Positions 1 through 7,604 of a stretch of 17,027 bases of DNA are shown in pieces. Within the stretch, counting starts at the first letter, position 1; each line of letters begins with the position of its first letter. The DNA comes from an uncultured Oscillospiraceae bacterium (GTDB lineage: Bacteria > Bacillota > Clostridia > Oscillospirales > Ruminococcaceae), in the NCBI GenBank assembly GCA_900543705.1, contig UQSL01000041.1:1-17027 (forward strand), given 5' to 3'. The notes beneath the pieces are model-generated. The model had not been told where the DNA came from. It did no database searches and worked only from the letters and a program-made list of their open reading frames with translations. Made by a program: the position numbers and the translations under genes.

Positions 1-16
1 TATAACCACGAGCGCA

Positions 17-60
17 TCCAGTTAAAAACTGGAGTGGCGCCGCTCTCGCTGCGCCACTCC
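17..60 (-). terminator. Probable intrinsic terminator of fabD (minus strand)
   Basis: A perfect 10-bp stem (GGAGTGGCGC at 31-40 with GCGCCACTCC at 51-60) has a 10-base loop. Read on the minus strand it is followed, after two bases, by five T (the A run at 24-28). It lies about 90 bases past the fabD stop. A second 7-bp hairpin (TCCAGTT 17-23 with AACTGGA 27-33) overlaps the T-run side and cannot form fully at the same time, so the exact terminating form is uncertain. Confidence 0.6.
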
Positions 61-150
61 GATTAAAGCTTAATATTTCCTACTTAGGGGCTTTTTGTGC
101 TGTCTGTACATTCTGGGGTAGTTCACAGTTCACGGCGGGGATGAGGCTTT

Positions 151-1077
151 TTATTTGTTCAGAATCGAGACCGCCTTCTCATAGGTTTTGAGAGTATCGA
201 CATTGCAGGCAGCGAGCTCTTTGGAAAATTTCCGTACAAAAGAAGAGAGAGTCTTTCCCGGGCCGAACTCGACAAAAGTATCAATTCCCGCGTCCGTCAT
301 ATTCTGCATTTCAGTGACAAACTGTACCGGGGAGACAAGATGCTTTTTCAGATAAAGAGCAAGGTCAGTGTCTTTTGGCAGGGCGGTACCGGTCACATTG
401 GAAAACACCGGGATATTCGGCGCGTGAAAAGGAAAATTTTTAATCTGTTCGTAGAACTCTTCCGCGGCCCCCTCCATCAGCTTGGAATGGAATGCCGCAT
501 TGACGGCGAGCTTGACCGCCTTCGCACCCATGCCGGAGAGGGTATCCGCGGCAGCCTGCGCCGCTTCAGGTGTTCCAGCGATAACGGTCTGTGCCGGTGT
601 ATTGTAGTTGACCGGCATCACAAAGCCGGAGGTCTCCTCACAGACCCTTGCGATGGTGTCGTTGTCGCTGCCGATGATGGCGAACATCGCGCCCGGGTGC
701 TGTTCCGCCGCTTTTTGCATGGCTGCGGAGCGCGCTGCAATAATTTTTAGCCCGGTTTCCAAATTGAAAGCCCCGGCATAGGTCAGCGCCGCATACTCGC
801 CGAGAGAGTGCCCGGCAACCGCATCGGGCCTGCCGCAGGCTTCCTCCAGGCTGTAGACAGCAGCCAGGGAATGTGTGAAGATAAGTGGCTGGGAATAACG
901 GGTTTGATTAATTTTTTCCCCGCTGTCTTCGAAAGAAAGCTCTTTCAAATCGAAGCCCAGTACCTCACAGGCCGTGTCATAGACATGGCGCGCAGGCGCA
1001 AAGGAATCGTAGAGTTCCGTTCCCATCCCGTTGTACTGGGAGCCCTGCCCGCAAAAAAGATACGCTTTTTTTGACAT
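151..1077 (-). CDS. fabD: Malonyl-CoA:ACP transacylase FabD
   Basis: Transfers malonate from malonyl-CoA to the phosphopantetheine arm of ACP, giving the extender unit for fatty acid synthesis in the cytosol. The 308-residue product opens with the family motif GQGSQYNGMG near residue 10. It carries the nucleophile-elbow GHSLGEYAAL (catalytic Ser), the AFHSKLM motif with the catalytic His, and the late EFGPGKTLSSFV motif; the length is typical. The start at 1077 is chosen because GGAGGA lies 7 bases upstream on the minus strand; a GTG seven codons further out (1098) would overlap that site. It is the only fatty acid gene on the minus strand here, diverging from fabH across a 150-base gap. In many clostridial clusters fabD sits between fabK and fabG, so this copy looks relocated and inverted. 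I see no clear promoter for it. Confidence 0.96.
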   Translation of the reverse strand: MSKKAYLFCGQGSQYNGMGTELYDSFAPARHVYDTACEVLGFDLKELSFEDSGEKINQTRYSQPLIFTHSLAAVYSLEEACGRPDAVAGHSLGEYAALTYAGAFNLETGLKIIAARSAAMQKAAEQHPGAMFAIIGSDNDTIARVCEETSGFVMPVNYNTPAQTVIAGTPEAAQAAADTLSGMGAKAVKLAVNAAFHSKLMEGAAEEFYEQIKNFPFHAPNIPVFSNVTGTALPKDTDLALYLKKHLVSPVQFVTEMQNMTDAGIDTFVEFGPGKTLSSFVRKFSKELAACNVDTLKTYEKAVSILNK

Positions 1078-1108
1078 ACTGCCATCCTCCGTGTTCACAA
1101 AAAATTCA

Positions 1109-1138
1109 TTGACAAACCTCTGTATGAAAGTCTAATAT
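1109..1138 (+). promoter_or_regulatory. Candidate promoter for the fabH operon (distal)
   Basis: A perfect -35 hexamer TTGACA at 1109-1114 is followed after 18 bases by TAATAT at 1133-1138 (4 of 6 to the -10 consensus). It points toward fabH and lies just upstream of fabD on the other strand. A 4-bp inverted repeat TCTA/TAGA overlaps the -10. The assignment rests on hexamer match only. Confidence 0.35.
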
Positions 1139-1162
1139 AAATAGATATGAAGCTGTATGTTT

Positions 1163-1191
1163 TTTACAAATTCAATCTTTTAATATATACC
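1163..1191 (+). promoter_or_regulatory. Candidate promoter for the fabH operon (proximal)
   Basis: TTTACA at 1163-1168 and TATACC at 1186-1191 are spaced by 17 bases, inside the AT-rich fabD-fabH gap. It would give a leader of roughly 30 bases before the fabH start. It competes with the TTGACA candidate at 1109; either or both may be used. I do not see a clear FapR- or FabT-type palindrome. Confidence 0.35.
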
Positions 1192-1227
1192 ATAATCACA
1201 ACGTGAACGCAAGAGGGAGTTTGAAAC

Positions 1228-2217
1228 ATGAAGGGTATTAAGGTACTGGCGACTGGACGGTACGCCCCCGATAACACTGCAAGCAACGAAGATTTTATGA
1301 AAATCGTCGACACCTCGGATGAATGGATCACCACCCGTACCGGAATGAAAGTGCGCCACATATCGGATGGGGAACCCACCTGGATGATGGCCTCCAAAGC
1401 GGCAAAACGGGCGCTTAACAAGGCGAAGATGACAGCGGATGAAATCGATATGATTCTTATTACGACAGTAACGGGCGACTTTTACAGCCCATCGGTTGCA
1501 AGCATGGTACAACGGGAAATTGGAGCATGGAATGCCTTTGGGATGGATGTAAACGCTGCATGCAGCGGCTTTGTCTATGGCATGGATACCGCTTACCGAT
1601 ATCTGATAACCGGGGCTGCAAAAAACGTCCTGCTCGTTTCCTCGGAAACCCTCTCCAAAATCACGGATTACACCGACCGCTCGACCTGCGTATTGTTCGG
1701 GGACGGCGCGGCAGCTGCAATCCTGACATTGGGTGATGGGTTATTTTCTTCCTACCTTGCGATGGATGCGCACGACGCGCATGTCCTCTATGCGAGAACG
1801 CACGACAATCTCAATCCCTTTTCCACCAAGGGAGCAGAGCATCCGGACGGATTTACCGGGGCAAAGGACCACTATTTATATATGGATGGCAGGGCCGTCT
1901 ATAAATTTGCAGTTAAGGCAATGCCGGAAGCCGTAGAAAAAGCCGTGGAGCGTGCAGGCCTGACCCTTTCGGATATTGATTTCATCGTGCCGCACCAGGC
2001 AAATATCCGGATTGTGCAGACGGCGGCGAAGGCCCTGGGGCTTCCGATGGAAAAATTCCTTGTCAATGTCGCAGAATACGGCAATACCTCCAGTGCCAGT
2101 ATCCCGCTGTGCCTGGACGAGTACAATGAGCGCGGCACTTTTAGGTCTGGCGATAAAATCGTGGTAGTCGGCTTTGGTGCGGGCCTCACCTATGCCGCCG
2201 CAGTTTTTGAGTGGTAA
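1228..2217 (+). CDS. fabH: Beta-ketoacyl-ACP synthase III FabH
   Basis: Condenses a short acyl-CoA primer with malonyl-ACP to start each fatty acid chain. The 329-residue thiolase-fold protein shows the full Cys-His-Asn triad of initiating synthases: Cys112 in NAACSGF, His256 in VPHQAN and Asn286 in EYGNTSSAS. This separates it from FabF/FabB enzymes, which use Cys-His-His. The glycine-rich C-terminal GDKIVVVGFGAGLTYAA strand is also present. The ATG at 1228 follows a GAGGGAG ribosome site. It is the first gene of the plus-strand fatty acid operon, and its stop lies only 11 bases before the fabK start. The primer (acetyl versus branched) cannot be told from sequence reading alone. Confidence 0.96.
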   Translation: MKGIKVLATGRYAPDNTASNEDFMKIVDTSDEWITTRTGMKVRHISDGEPTWMMASKAAKRALNKAKMTADEIDMILITTVTGDFYSPSVASMVQREIGAWNAFGMDVNAACSGFVYGMDTAYRYLITGAAKNVLLVSSETLSKITDYTDRSTCVLFGDGAAAAILTLGDGLFSSYLAMDAHDAHVLYARTHDNLNPFSTKGAEHPDGFTGAKDHYLYMDGRAVYKFAVKAMPEAVEKAVERAGLTLSDIDFIVPHQANIRIVQTAAKALGLPMEKFLVNVAEYGNTSSASIPLCLDEYNERGTFRSGDKIVVVGFGAGLTYAAAVFEW

Positions 2218-2228
2218 GGAGCCGGCAA

Positions 2229-3179
2229 ATGAAAACAAAAGTGACTGAATTATTACAGATACAGTATCCGGTCATCCAGGGCGGTATGGCTTGGGTGGCG
2301 GACGCGACCTTGGCGGCGGCCGTCTCCAATGGGGGAGGCCTTGGGCTGATCGCCGGGGCTTCTCTGCCGGCAGAAGAGGTGCGCGTACAAATAAAGCGCG
2401 CAAAGGAGCTCACGGACAAGCCGTTTGGGTTGAATATCATGCTGATGAGCGAGCATTCTCCGGATTTGGTGCAGCTTGTTATCGAGGAACGGCTCGCCGT
2501 TGTAGCAACCGGCGCGGGCAACCCTGCAAAATACATTCCCTCTCTCAAAGAGGCGGGGGTCAAGGTGATTCCGGTCATCCCCTCCGTCGCCATTGCCAAG
2601 AAAATGGAGAAGGCGGGCGCGGATGCTGTGGTTGCGGAAGGCTGTGAATCCGGCGGGCACATCGGGGAGATGACGACGATGGCGCTGGTTCCCCAGGTTG
2701 TAGATGCGGTTAATATCCCGGTCATTGCCGCAGGCGGTATCGCAGACGGCAGGGGAATGGCGGCGTCCCTTATGCTCGGCGCCGAAGGCGTCCAGCTCGG
2801 GACACGGTTTCTGACAGCGGAGGAATGCCAGATCAGCGGTACTTATAAGCAAATGGTACTCGATGCAAAGGACTCCGATTCCATCGTGACGGGCAGGACA
2901 TTCGGGCGCGGTGTGCGCTCTCTGAACAGCCCGCTTGCAAAGAAATTGCTCGAAATGGAGAAAAACGGGGCGTCCTTTGGGGAGGTAGAGGAGCTGACCA
3001 TGAGGTCGCTCAAAACGGCGGTACAAGAGGACGACCTTCAGCATGGGTCTTTCATGGCCGGACAGATTGCGGGTCTTGTCCACAGCTGCCAGAGTGCGAA
3101 GGATATTATCGAAGAGATTGTTTCTGAAGCGCAGGATTTGATAAAAAACTTTTCTCATTTAAGGGGGATTGCACTGTGA
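2229..3179 (+). CDS. fabK: FMN-dependent enoyl-ACP reductase II FabK
   Basis: Catalyses the last reduction of each elongation round, trans-2-enoyl-ACP to acyl-ACP, using FMN and NAD(P)H. The 316-residue TIM-barrel protein has the N-terminal VIQGGMAWVAD motif and the glycine-rich SNGGGLGLIAG. ESGGHIGEMTTM carries His144, the position of the conserved His in the pneumococcal enzyme, and the FMN-phosphate-binding segment AAGGIADGRG is present. The family is related to nitronate monooxygenases, but the ESGGHIG...TTM signature and the fab-operon context favour FabK. The ATG at 2229 is chosen for AAGGAG seven bases upstream; an in-frame GTG at 2211 overlaps fabH and lacks a site. Its stop overlaps the fabG start by 4 bases, which suggests translational coupling. 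No FabI or FabL is seen in the window. Confidence 0.95.
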   Translation: MKTKVTELLQIQYPVIQGGMAWVADATLAAAVSNGGGLGLIAGASLPAEEVRVQIKRAKELTDKPFGLNIMLMSEHSPDLVQLVIEERLAVVATGAGNPAKYIPSLKEAGVKVIPVIPSVAIAKKMEKAGADAVVAEGCESGGHIGEMTTMALVPQVVDAVNIPVIAAGGIADGRGMAASLMLGAEGVQLGTRFLTAEECQISGTYKQMVLDAKDSDSIVTGRTFGRGVRSLNSPLAKKLLEMEKNGASFGEVEELTMRSLKTAVQEDDLQHGSFMAGQIAGLVHSCQSAKDIIEEIVSEAQDLIKNFSHLRGIAL

Positions 3180-3919
3180 GTAAGACAGTACTGGTGACCG
3201 GTGCGGAACGCGGAATCGGCGCTTGCATTGCGAAACGCTTTGCAAAAGACGGATACAATGTTGCCATCAACTGCTACAATGTGGCGACGAGGGACTCCGA
3301 CGGCGTCAAAGTCGCCGAGGAATGCCGCGCACTGGGAGTAGAGGCGGAGTGCTTTTTGGCAGACGTCTCCAAGTTCGACGAATGTGAGCGCATGGTAAAA
3401 GAGGTTGTCTCGCATTTTGGCTCCATTGATGTGCTGGTAAACAACGCCGGCATCACCAAGGACGGGCTGATGGCCAGAATGTCCGAAGCACAGTTTGACG
3501 CAGTCATGAATGTCAACTATAAGGGCGTGTTCAACATGATGCGTCATGTCTCCGGCGTGATGATAAAGCAACGCCATGGAAAGATGATCAACATCTCCTC
3601 CGTAGCCGGGCTCTACGGCAATCCGGGACAGATCAACTATTCCGCCGCGAAGGCGGGCGTCGTGGGGATGACGCTGACCGGCGCGAAGGAGCTTGGACCC
3701 AGAAACATCACGGTCAACGCAGTGGCTCCCGGCTTTATCGAGACCCAGATGACCGAAGTGCTCCCGGAAAAGGTAAAGGAAGGCGCGCTTGCCTCCATCC
3801 CGCTCAGACGGTTCGGCACGGTTGACGAGGTGGCCGGTACGGTGGCGTTCCTTGCTTCGGATGATGCGAATTACATCAGCGGACAGGTCATCGTCATTGA
3901 CGGCGCGATGTCGATGTAG
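3176..3919 (+). CDS. fabG: 3-oxoacyl-ACP reductase FabG
   Basis: Reduces 3-ketoacyl-ACP to 3-hydroxyacyl-ACP with NADPH, the first reduction of the elongation cycle. The 247-residue short-chain dehydrogenase has the cofactor motif TGAERGIG (residues 8-15), the NNAG motif (89-92) and the catalytic set Asn114, Ser142, Tyr155 and Lys159 (YSAAK). The C-terminal YISGQVIVIDGAMSM is typical of FabG. It starts with GTG at 3176, inside the fabK stop (GTGA overlap), with AAGGGGG upstream. The fabK-fabG overlap, together with the fab neighbours on both sides, argues for FabG rather than another short-chain dehydrogenase. Confidence 0.95.
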   Translation: MSKTVLVTGAERGIGACIAKRFAKDGYNVAINCYNVATRDSDGVKVAEECRALGVEAECFLADVSKFDECERMVKEVVSHFGSIDVLVNNAGITKDGLMARMSEAQFDAVMNVNYKGVFNMMRHVSGVMIKQRHGKMINISSVAGLYGNPGQINYSAAKAGVVGMTLTGAKELGPRNITVNAVAPGFIETQMTEVLPEKVKEGALASIPLRRFGTVDEVAGTVAFLASDDANYISGQVIVIDGAMSM

Positions 3920-3982
3920 CCAAACCAGACAAGGAAAGAATTGGGGCCTACTCCCCTTTGTTTATCAAACAGGAGGAACAGT

Positions 3983-5212
3983 ATGAGAAGAGTAGTGATT
4001 ACCGGAATCGGGGCAATCACGCCGATTGGAACTGGAACGGATGCTATGTGGGAAAACGTCAAAGCCGGTAAACACGGTTTTAGTTTGATCGATAGGTTTG
4101 ATACATCCGATTTAAAAGTAAAGGTTGCGGCACAGATCAAGGATTTTGAGCCGACCGACTATATTGAGAAAAAAGAGGCCCGCAAAATGGACCGCTTCTG
4201 CCAGCTCGCCGTTGCCGCGGCGGACATGGCGGTCAAGGACTCCGGCAGCGATTTTAAAGACCTAGACCCGTTTCGGGTCGGCGTCATCTTCGGCAGCGGC
4301 ATCGGCGGCATCGATACCCTGTGTACGGAATATGACAAGTTTAAAACAGCCGGGCCGAGAAGGGTCTCCCCGTTTTTCGTACCGATGATGATTTCCAATA
4401 TGGCGCCTGGCATGATTTCCATGCGCTACGGCTTCAAGGGCGCAAACCTTGCAACTGTGACGGCCTGCGCCTCCTCCAACCATGCCATCGGCGAGGCGTT
4501 CCGCCAGATTAAAGGCGGCTATCTCGACGCAGCGCTGACCGGCGGCTCGGAGGCTGCGATTGTCAAACTGGCAATCGCAGGCTTTGCGAATATGAAAGCC
4601 CTCTCTTCCAGCGAGGACCCGGACCGCGCTTCTATCCCGTTTGATAAGGAGCGCGACGGCTTCATCATGGGCGAGGGCGCGGGCGCGCTGATGCTCGAAG
4701 AATATGAGCATGCGGTCAGGCGCGGCGCGAAAATCTATGCGGAAGTCGCGGGCTACGGCGCAACGGGCGACGCTTACCACATGACAAGCCCTGCACCGGA
4801 CGGCATCGCCGCAAGCAAAGCAATGCAGTTTGCCATGGAGGAGGCCGGTGTGGAACCGGCGGATGTGAATTATATCAACGCGCACGGCACTTCCACTCCC
4901 ATCAACGACTCCTTCGAGACCACTGCGATTAAGCTTGCACTGGGCGACGCGGCATATAAGACGGCAATTAGCTCCACAAAATCCATGACCGGGCATTTGC
5001 TGGGTGCGGCCGGCGCGGTCGAGGCGATTCTCACGGCGCTCGCTCTGAAAGAGGGAATTTTGCCGCCGACCGTTGGCTTCAAAGTACCGGATGAGGCCTG
5101 CGACCTTGATTATGTAACTGATGGCGCCAGAAAAGCACATCTGCATGCAGCACTTTCCAACTCCCTTGGTTTTGGCGGGCACAATGCAACGCTGTGCCTC
5201 AAACGGGTATAA
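3983..5212 (+). CDS. fabF: Beta-ketoacyl-ACP synthase II FabF
   Basis: Elongating condensing enzyme: joins malonyl-ACP to a growing acyl-ACP with release of CO2. The 409-residue thiolase-fold protein has the elongation-type Cys-His-His triad: Cys162 in TACASSNHAIG, His301 in NAHGTSTPINDSFET and His338 in SMTGHLLGAAGA. The closing LSNSLGFGGHNATL motif is also present. The ATG at 3983 is preceded by AGGAGG six bases away; upstream in-frame TTG codons lack a site. It follows fabG by 63 bases. The intergenic bases contain a small GGGG/CCCC hairpin that looks too weak to end transcription. Confidence 0.96.
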   Translation: MRRVVITGIGAITPIGTGTDAMWENVKAGKHGFSLIDRFDTSDLKVKVAAQIKDFEPTDYIEKKEARKMDRFCQLAVAAADMAVKDSGSDFKDLDPFRVGVIFGSGIGGIDTLCTEYDKFKTAGPRRVSPFFVPMMISNMAPGMISMRYGFKGANLATVTACASSNHAIGEAFRQIKGGYLDAALTGGSEAAIVKLAIAGFANMKALSSSEDPDRASIPFDKERDGFIMGEGAGALMLEEYEHAVRRGAKIYAEVAGYGATGDAYHMTSPAPDGIAASKAMQFAMEEAGVEPADVNYINAHGTSTPINDSFETTAIKLALGDAAYKTAISSTKSMTGHLLGAAGAVEAILTALALKEGILPPTVGFKVPDEACDLDYVTDGARKAHLHAALSNSLGFGGHNATLCLKRV

Positions 5213-5276
5213 GGGGACCCCTGTAAGAAGGGCGAATGCCCGCATGCGCAAATGAGAATGAGGAGGGCCTTGTAAT

Positions 5277-5732
5277 ATGGCAAGATTGGAACTGACAACG
5301 GAAAGCATCAAGGATTTGATGCTCAGCTTTTCCCGCTGTGGGCTGACTGGGATGGAAATTGAGGATGAGGGCTTCAAACTGAGCTTTTCCAAGGAACAGA
5401 CGATTGCGGAGGCGGCTCCCCAACAGGTAGTGGCTTCTGCGGCAGTGGCGACAGTCTCCACATCTGCACCGGCAGAGGAGGAAGAACCAACTCACACCGG
5501 CACTCCGGTGACTTCCCCGATTGTCGGGACATTTTATACGGCATCTTCTCCGGAAAAGCCCCCGTTTGTTACGGTCGGATCCCAGGTCAAAAAAGGCGAT
5601 GTGCTCTTTATTATTGAGTCGATGAAGCTGATGAACGAAATCACCAGCGAAGTCGACGGTACGGTGCGTGAAATCTGCGCACAAAACGGAGAGGCGGTCG
5701 AATACGGCCAGCCCATCATGTACATCGGATAA
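5277..5732 (+). CDS. accB: Biotin carboxyl carrier protein of acetyl-CoA carboxylase
   Basis: Carries the biotin that shuttles carboxyl groups from the biotin carboxylase (AccC) to the transferase (AccA/AccD). The 151-residue protein has a short N-terminal helical region, then a linker rich in Ala, Thr, Ser, Val and Glu (about residues 42-75). The biotinyl domain follows with the SPIVGTFYTASSPEKPPFV thumb segment and the ESMKLMNEI motif, whose Lys117 is the expected biotinylation site. The start has a GAGGAGGG site just upstream. The 64-base gap after fabF contains small GC hairpins (GGGGACCCC; GGGC-gaat-GCCC) but no T tract. Biotin ligase is not in this window. Confidence 0.95.
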   Translation: MARLELTTESIKDLMLSFSRCGLTGMEIEDEGFKLSFSKEQTIAEAAPQQVVASAAVATVSTSAPAEEEEPTHTGTPVTSPIVGTFYTASSPEKPPFVTVGSQVKKGDVLFIIESMKLMNEITSEVDGTVREICAQNGEAVEYGQPIMYIG

Positions 5733-5745
5733 GGGGGGAATCTTT

Positions 5746-6177
5746 ATGCCGCTTTTGAATCAGGAACAGATCAAGGAAATTATCCCGCACCGCGACCCGT
5801 TTTTGCTCATCGACGAAGTCGAGGAGCTCGAGCCGGGCGTACGCTGCGTGGCAAAGAAATATCTAAAGCCGGATGAGGACTGGTTTCGCGGTCATTTTCC
5901 GGGCCAACCGGTTCAGCCGGGCGTGCTGATGATTGAGATGCTCGCCCAGGCGGGTGCGGTGTGCGCGCTTTCTCTGCCGGAAAACAAGGGTAAGATTGCC
6001 GTGTTTGCAGGAATCGACAAGGCACGTTTTCGCGGCAGGGTCAACCCCGGCGATACGCTGACCCTTTCCATTGAAATTATCAAATGGAAAGGACCCATCG
6101 GCTTTGGCAAAGCGGTGGCGAGTGTGGACGGGAAAAGAGTCGTGACGGCAGAGCTCTCCTTTGCTCTCTCAAATTAA
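5746..6177 (+). CDS. fabZ: 3-hydroxyacyl-ACP dehydratase FabZ
   Basis: Removes water from 3-hydroxyacyl-ACP to give trans-2-enoyl-ACP, the substrate of FabK. The 143-residue hot-dog-fold protein has PHRDPFLLIDE at its start and the catalytic His50 and Glu64 in the segment GHFPGQPVQPGVLMIEMLAQ. The ATG at 5746 has the site AAGGGGGG just upstream; earlier in-frame codons run into accB and are rejected. It lies 13 bases after accB, in the common accB-fabZ-accC order. No FabA- or FabM-type gene is seen in the window, so how this organism makes unsaturated acids cannot be read from here. Confidence 0.95.
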   Translation: MPLLNQEQIKEIIPHRDPFLLIDEVEELEPGVRCVAKKYLKPDEDWFRGHFPGQPVQPGVLMIEMLAQAGAVCALSLPENKGKIAVFAGIDKARFRGRVNPGDTLTLSIEIIKWKGPIGFGKAVASVDGKRVVTAELSFALSN

Positions 6178-6201
6178 ACCGGACAGAAAGGGCGAAGAAC
6201 C

Positions 6202-7551
6202 ATGTTTCAGAAGATCCTGATTGCGAATCGCGGGGAAATCGCGGTTCGTATTATCCGTGCCTGCCGGGAGCTTGGTATCCAGACGGTAGCAGTTTACTCG
6301 ACTGCGGATAAATCCGCCCTGCATGCGCAGATTGCGGATGAGGCAGTCTGTATCGGCCCCGCTCCCACGAAGGAAAGCTACCTCAATATGGGTTCCATCC
6401 TCGCGGCCTGCCAGGTAACCGGAGCACAGGCGGTGCATCCGGGCTTTGGATTTTTGTCCGAAAACGCAGATTTTGCCCGCAAATGCGCGCAGTGCGGCCT
6501 TGTCTTTATCGGACCGGACCCGTCCGCGATGGACTTGATGGGTGATAAGGCGATGGCGAAGGAGACGATGAAGCGTGTCGGCGTCCCGGTCGTACTCGGC
6601 TCGGACGGCGAGGTGCCGGACATTATCGAGGCGCGCGCCGTTGCGAGAGAGATCGGCTACCCCGTCATGATTAAGGCGAGCGCCGGAGGCGGCGGGCGAG
6701 GCATCCGGGTCGTTTACAGGGAGGAGGAGCTGGAGGGCGCATATAACGCCGCTCGCCAGGAAGCCCTGCTGTTTTTTGGCAACGACGGGGTTTATATCGA
6801 AAAATTTATCGAAAACCCGCGCCATGTAGAAATCCAGATTTTGGCTGACCAGCATGGAAATATCGTGTATCTTGGGGAGCGCGACTGTTCGATTCAGCGC
6901 CGCAACCAGAAGGTTATCGAGGAATCCCCTTCCCCGGCAAAGGCCATGACGCCCAAGCTTCGGCAGAGGATGGGCGAGGCGGCCGTCAAGGCGGCGCGAG
7001 CGGTCAACTATTATAATGCCGGGACGATTGAGTTTTTGCTCGATAAAACCGGGGAGTTTTACTTCATGGAGATGAATACGCGAATTCAGGTCGAGCATCC
7101 GGTGACCGAATGGGTGACAGGGGTGGATTTGGTCAAACACCAAATCCTAATTGCCGCGGGGGAACATCTCCCCTTTGAGCAAAAGGATATCCAGGTGCGC
7201 GGGCATGCCATCGAGTGTCGTATTAATGCGGAAAACCCGAAATACAATTTCCGCCCCTCTCCGGGCGTCATCACCTCCCTGCACATGCCGGGTGGACCGG
7301 GTATCCGCGTGGATTCCGCCGTGTATCAGGGATATGCAATTACCCCGCACTACGATTCGATGATTGCAAAGCTTATCGTGCACGCGCCGACCAGGATCGA
7401 GGCCATCAAAAAAATGCGCTGGGCGCTGGCCGAATTTATTGTTGAAGGCGTTGACACCAATATAGACTTTCAGTTAAACTTATTACGGGATGAGGACTTT
7501 GTCTCCGGTAATTTTGACGTGGGGTTTCTCACTCATAAGAATTTGATTTAA
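6202..7551 (+). CDS. accC: Biotin carboxylase subunit of acetyl-CoA carboxylase
   Basis: Carboxylates biotin on AccB using ATP and bicarbonate. The 449-residue ATP-grasp protein shows the pre-ATP-grasp IANRGEIAVRIIRACRELG, the VHPGFGFLSENADFA segment and the glycine-rich ATP loop KASAGGGGRGIR (about 158-169). RRNQKVIEESPS and the Mg/bicarbonate site EMNTRIQVEHPVTE (about 290-303) follow. Length matches stand-alone AccC, not the longer fused pyruvate or propionyl-CoA carboxylases, and the fab context supports a fatty-acid role. The start follows an AAAGGG-containing site; the gap after fabZ is 24 bases. Confidence 0.96.
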   Translation: MFQKILIANRGEIAVRIIRACRELGIQTVAVYSTADKSALHAQIADEAVCIGPAPTKESYLNMGSILAACQVTGAQAVHPGFGFLSENADFARKCAQCGLVFIGPDPSAMDLMGDKAMAKETMKRVGVPVVLGSDGEVPDIIEARAVAREIGYPVMIKASAGGGGRGIRVVYREEELEGAYNAARQEALLFFGNDGVYIEKFIENPRHVEIQILADQHGNIVYLGERDCSIQRRNQKVIEESPSPAKAMTPKLRQRMGEAAVKAARAVNYYNAGTIEFLLDKTGEFYFMEMNTRIQVEHPVTEWVTGVDLVKHQILIAAGEHLPFEQKDIQVRGHAIECRINAENPKYNFRPSPGVITSLHMPGGPGIRVDSAVYQGYAITPHYDSMIAKLIVHAPTRIEAIKKMRWALAEFIVEGVDTNIDFQLNLLRDEDFVSGNFDVGFLTHKNLI

Positions 7552-7604
7552 ATCCCCTGTGACAAGGCAGGGAGAACCTCAGAGAAGGGAAGTTGATCCC
7601 CTTG

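Noticed and set aside
120..133. Tandem direct repeat AGTTCAC x2
   Set aside because: Only two 7-base copies; expected by chance and without context.
4262..5461. A 399-codon open frame on the minus strand opposite fabF
   Set aside because: It lies wholly antisense to fabF and the start of accB, has no recognisable motif or ribosome site, and is explained by third-position codon bias in the real genes.
6169..7143. A 324-codon minus-strand frame opposite accC
   Set aside because: Antisense shadow of accC; the product is rich in His, Arg and Cys with no family motif.
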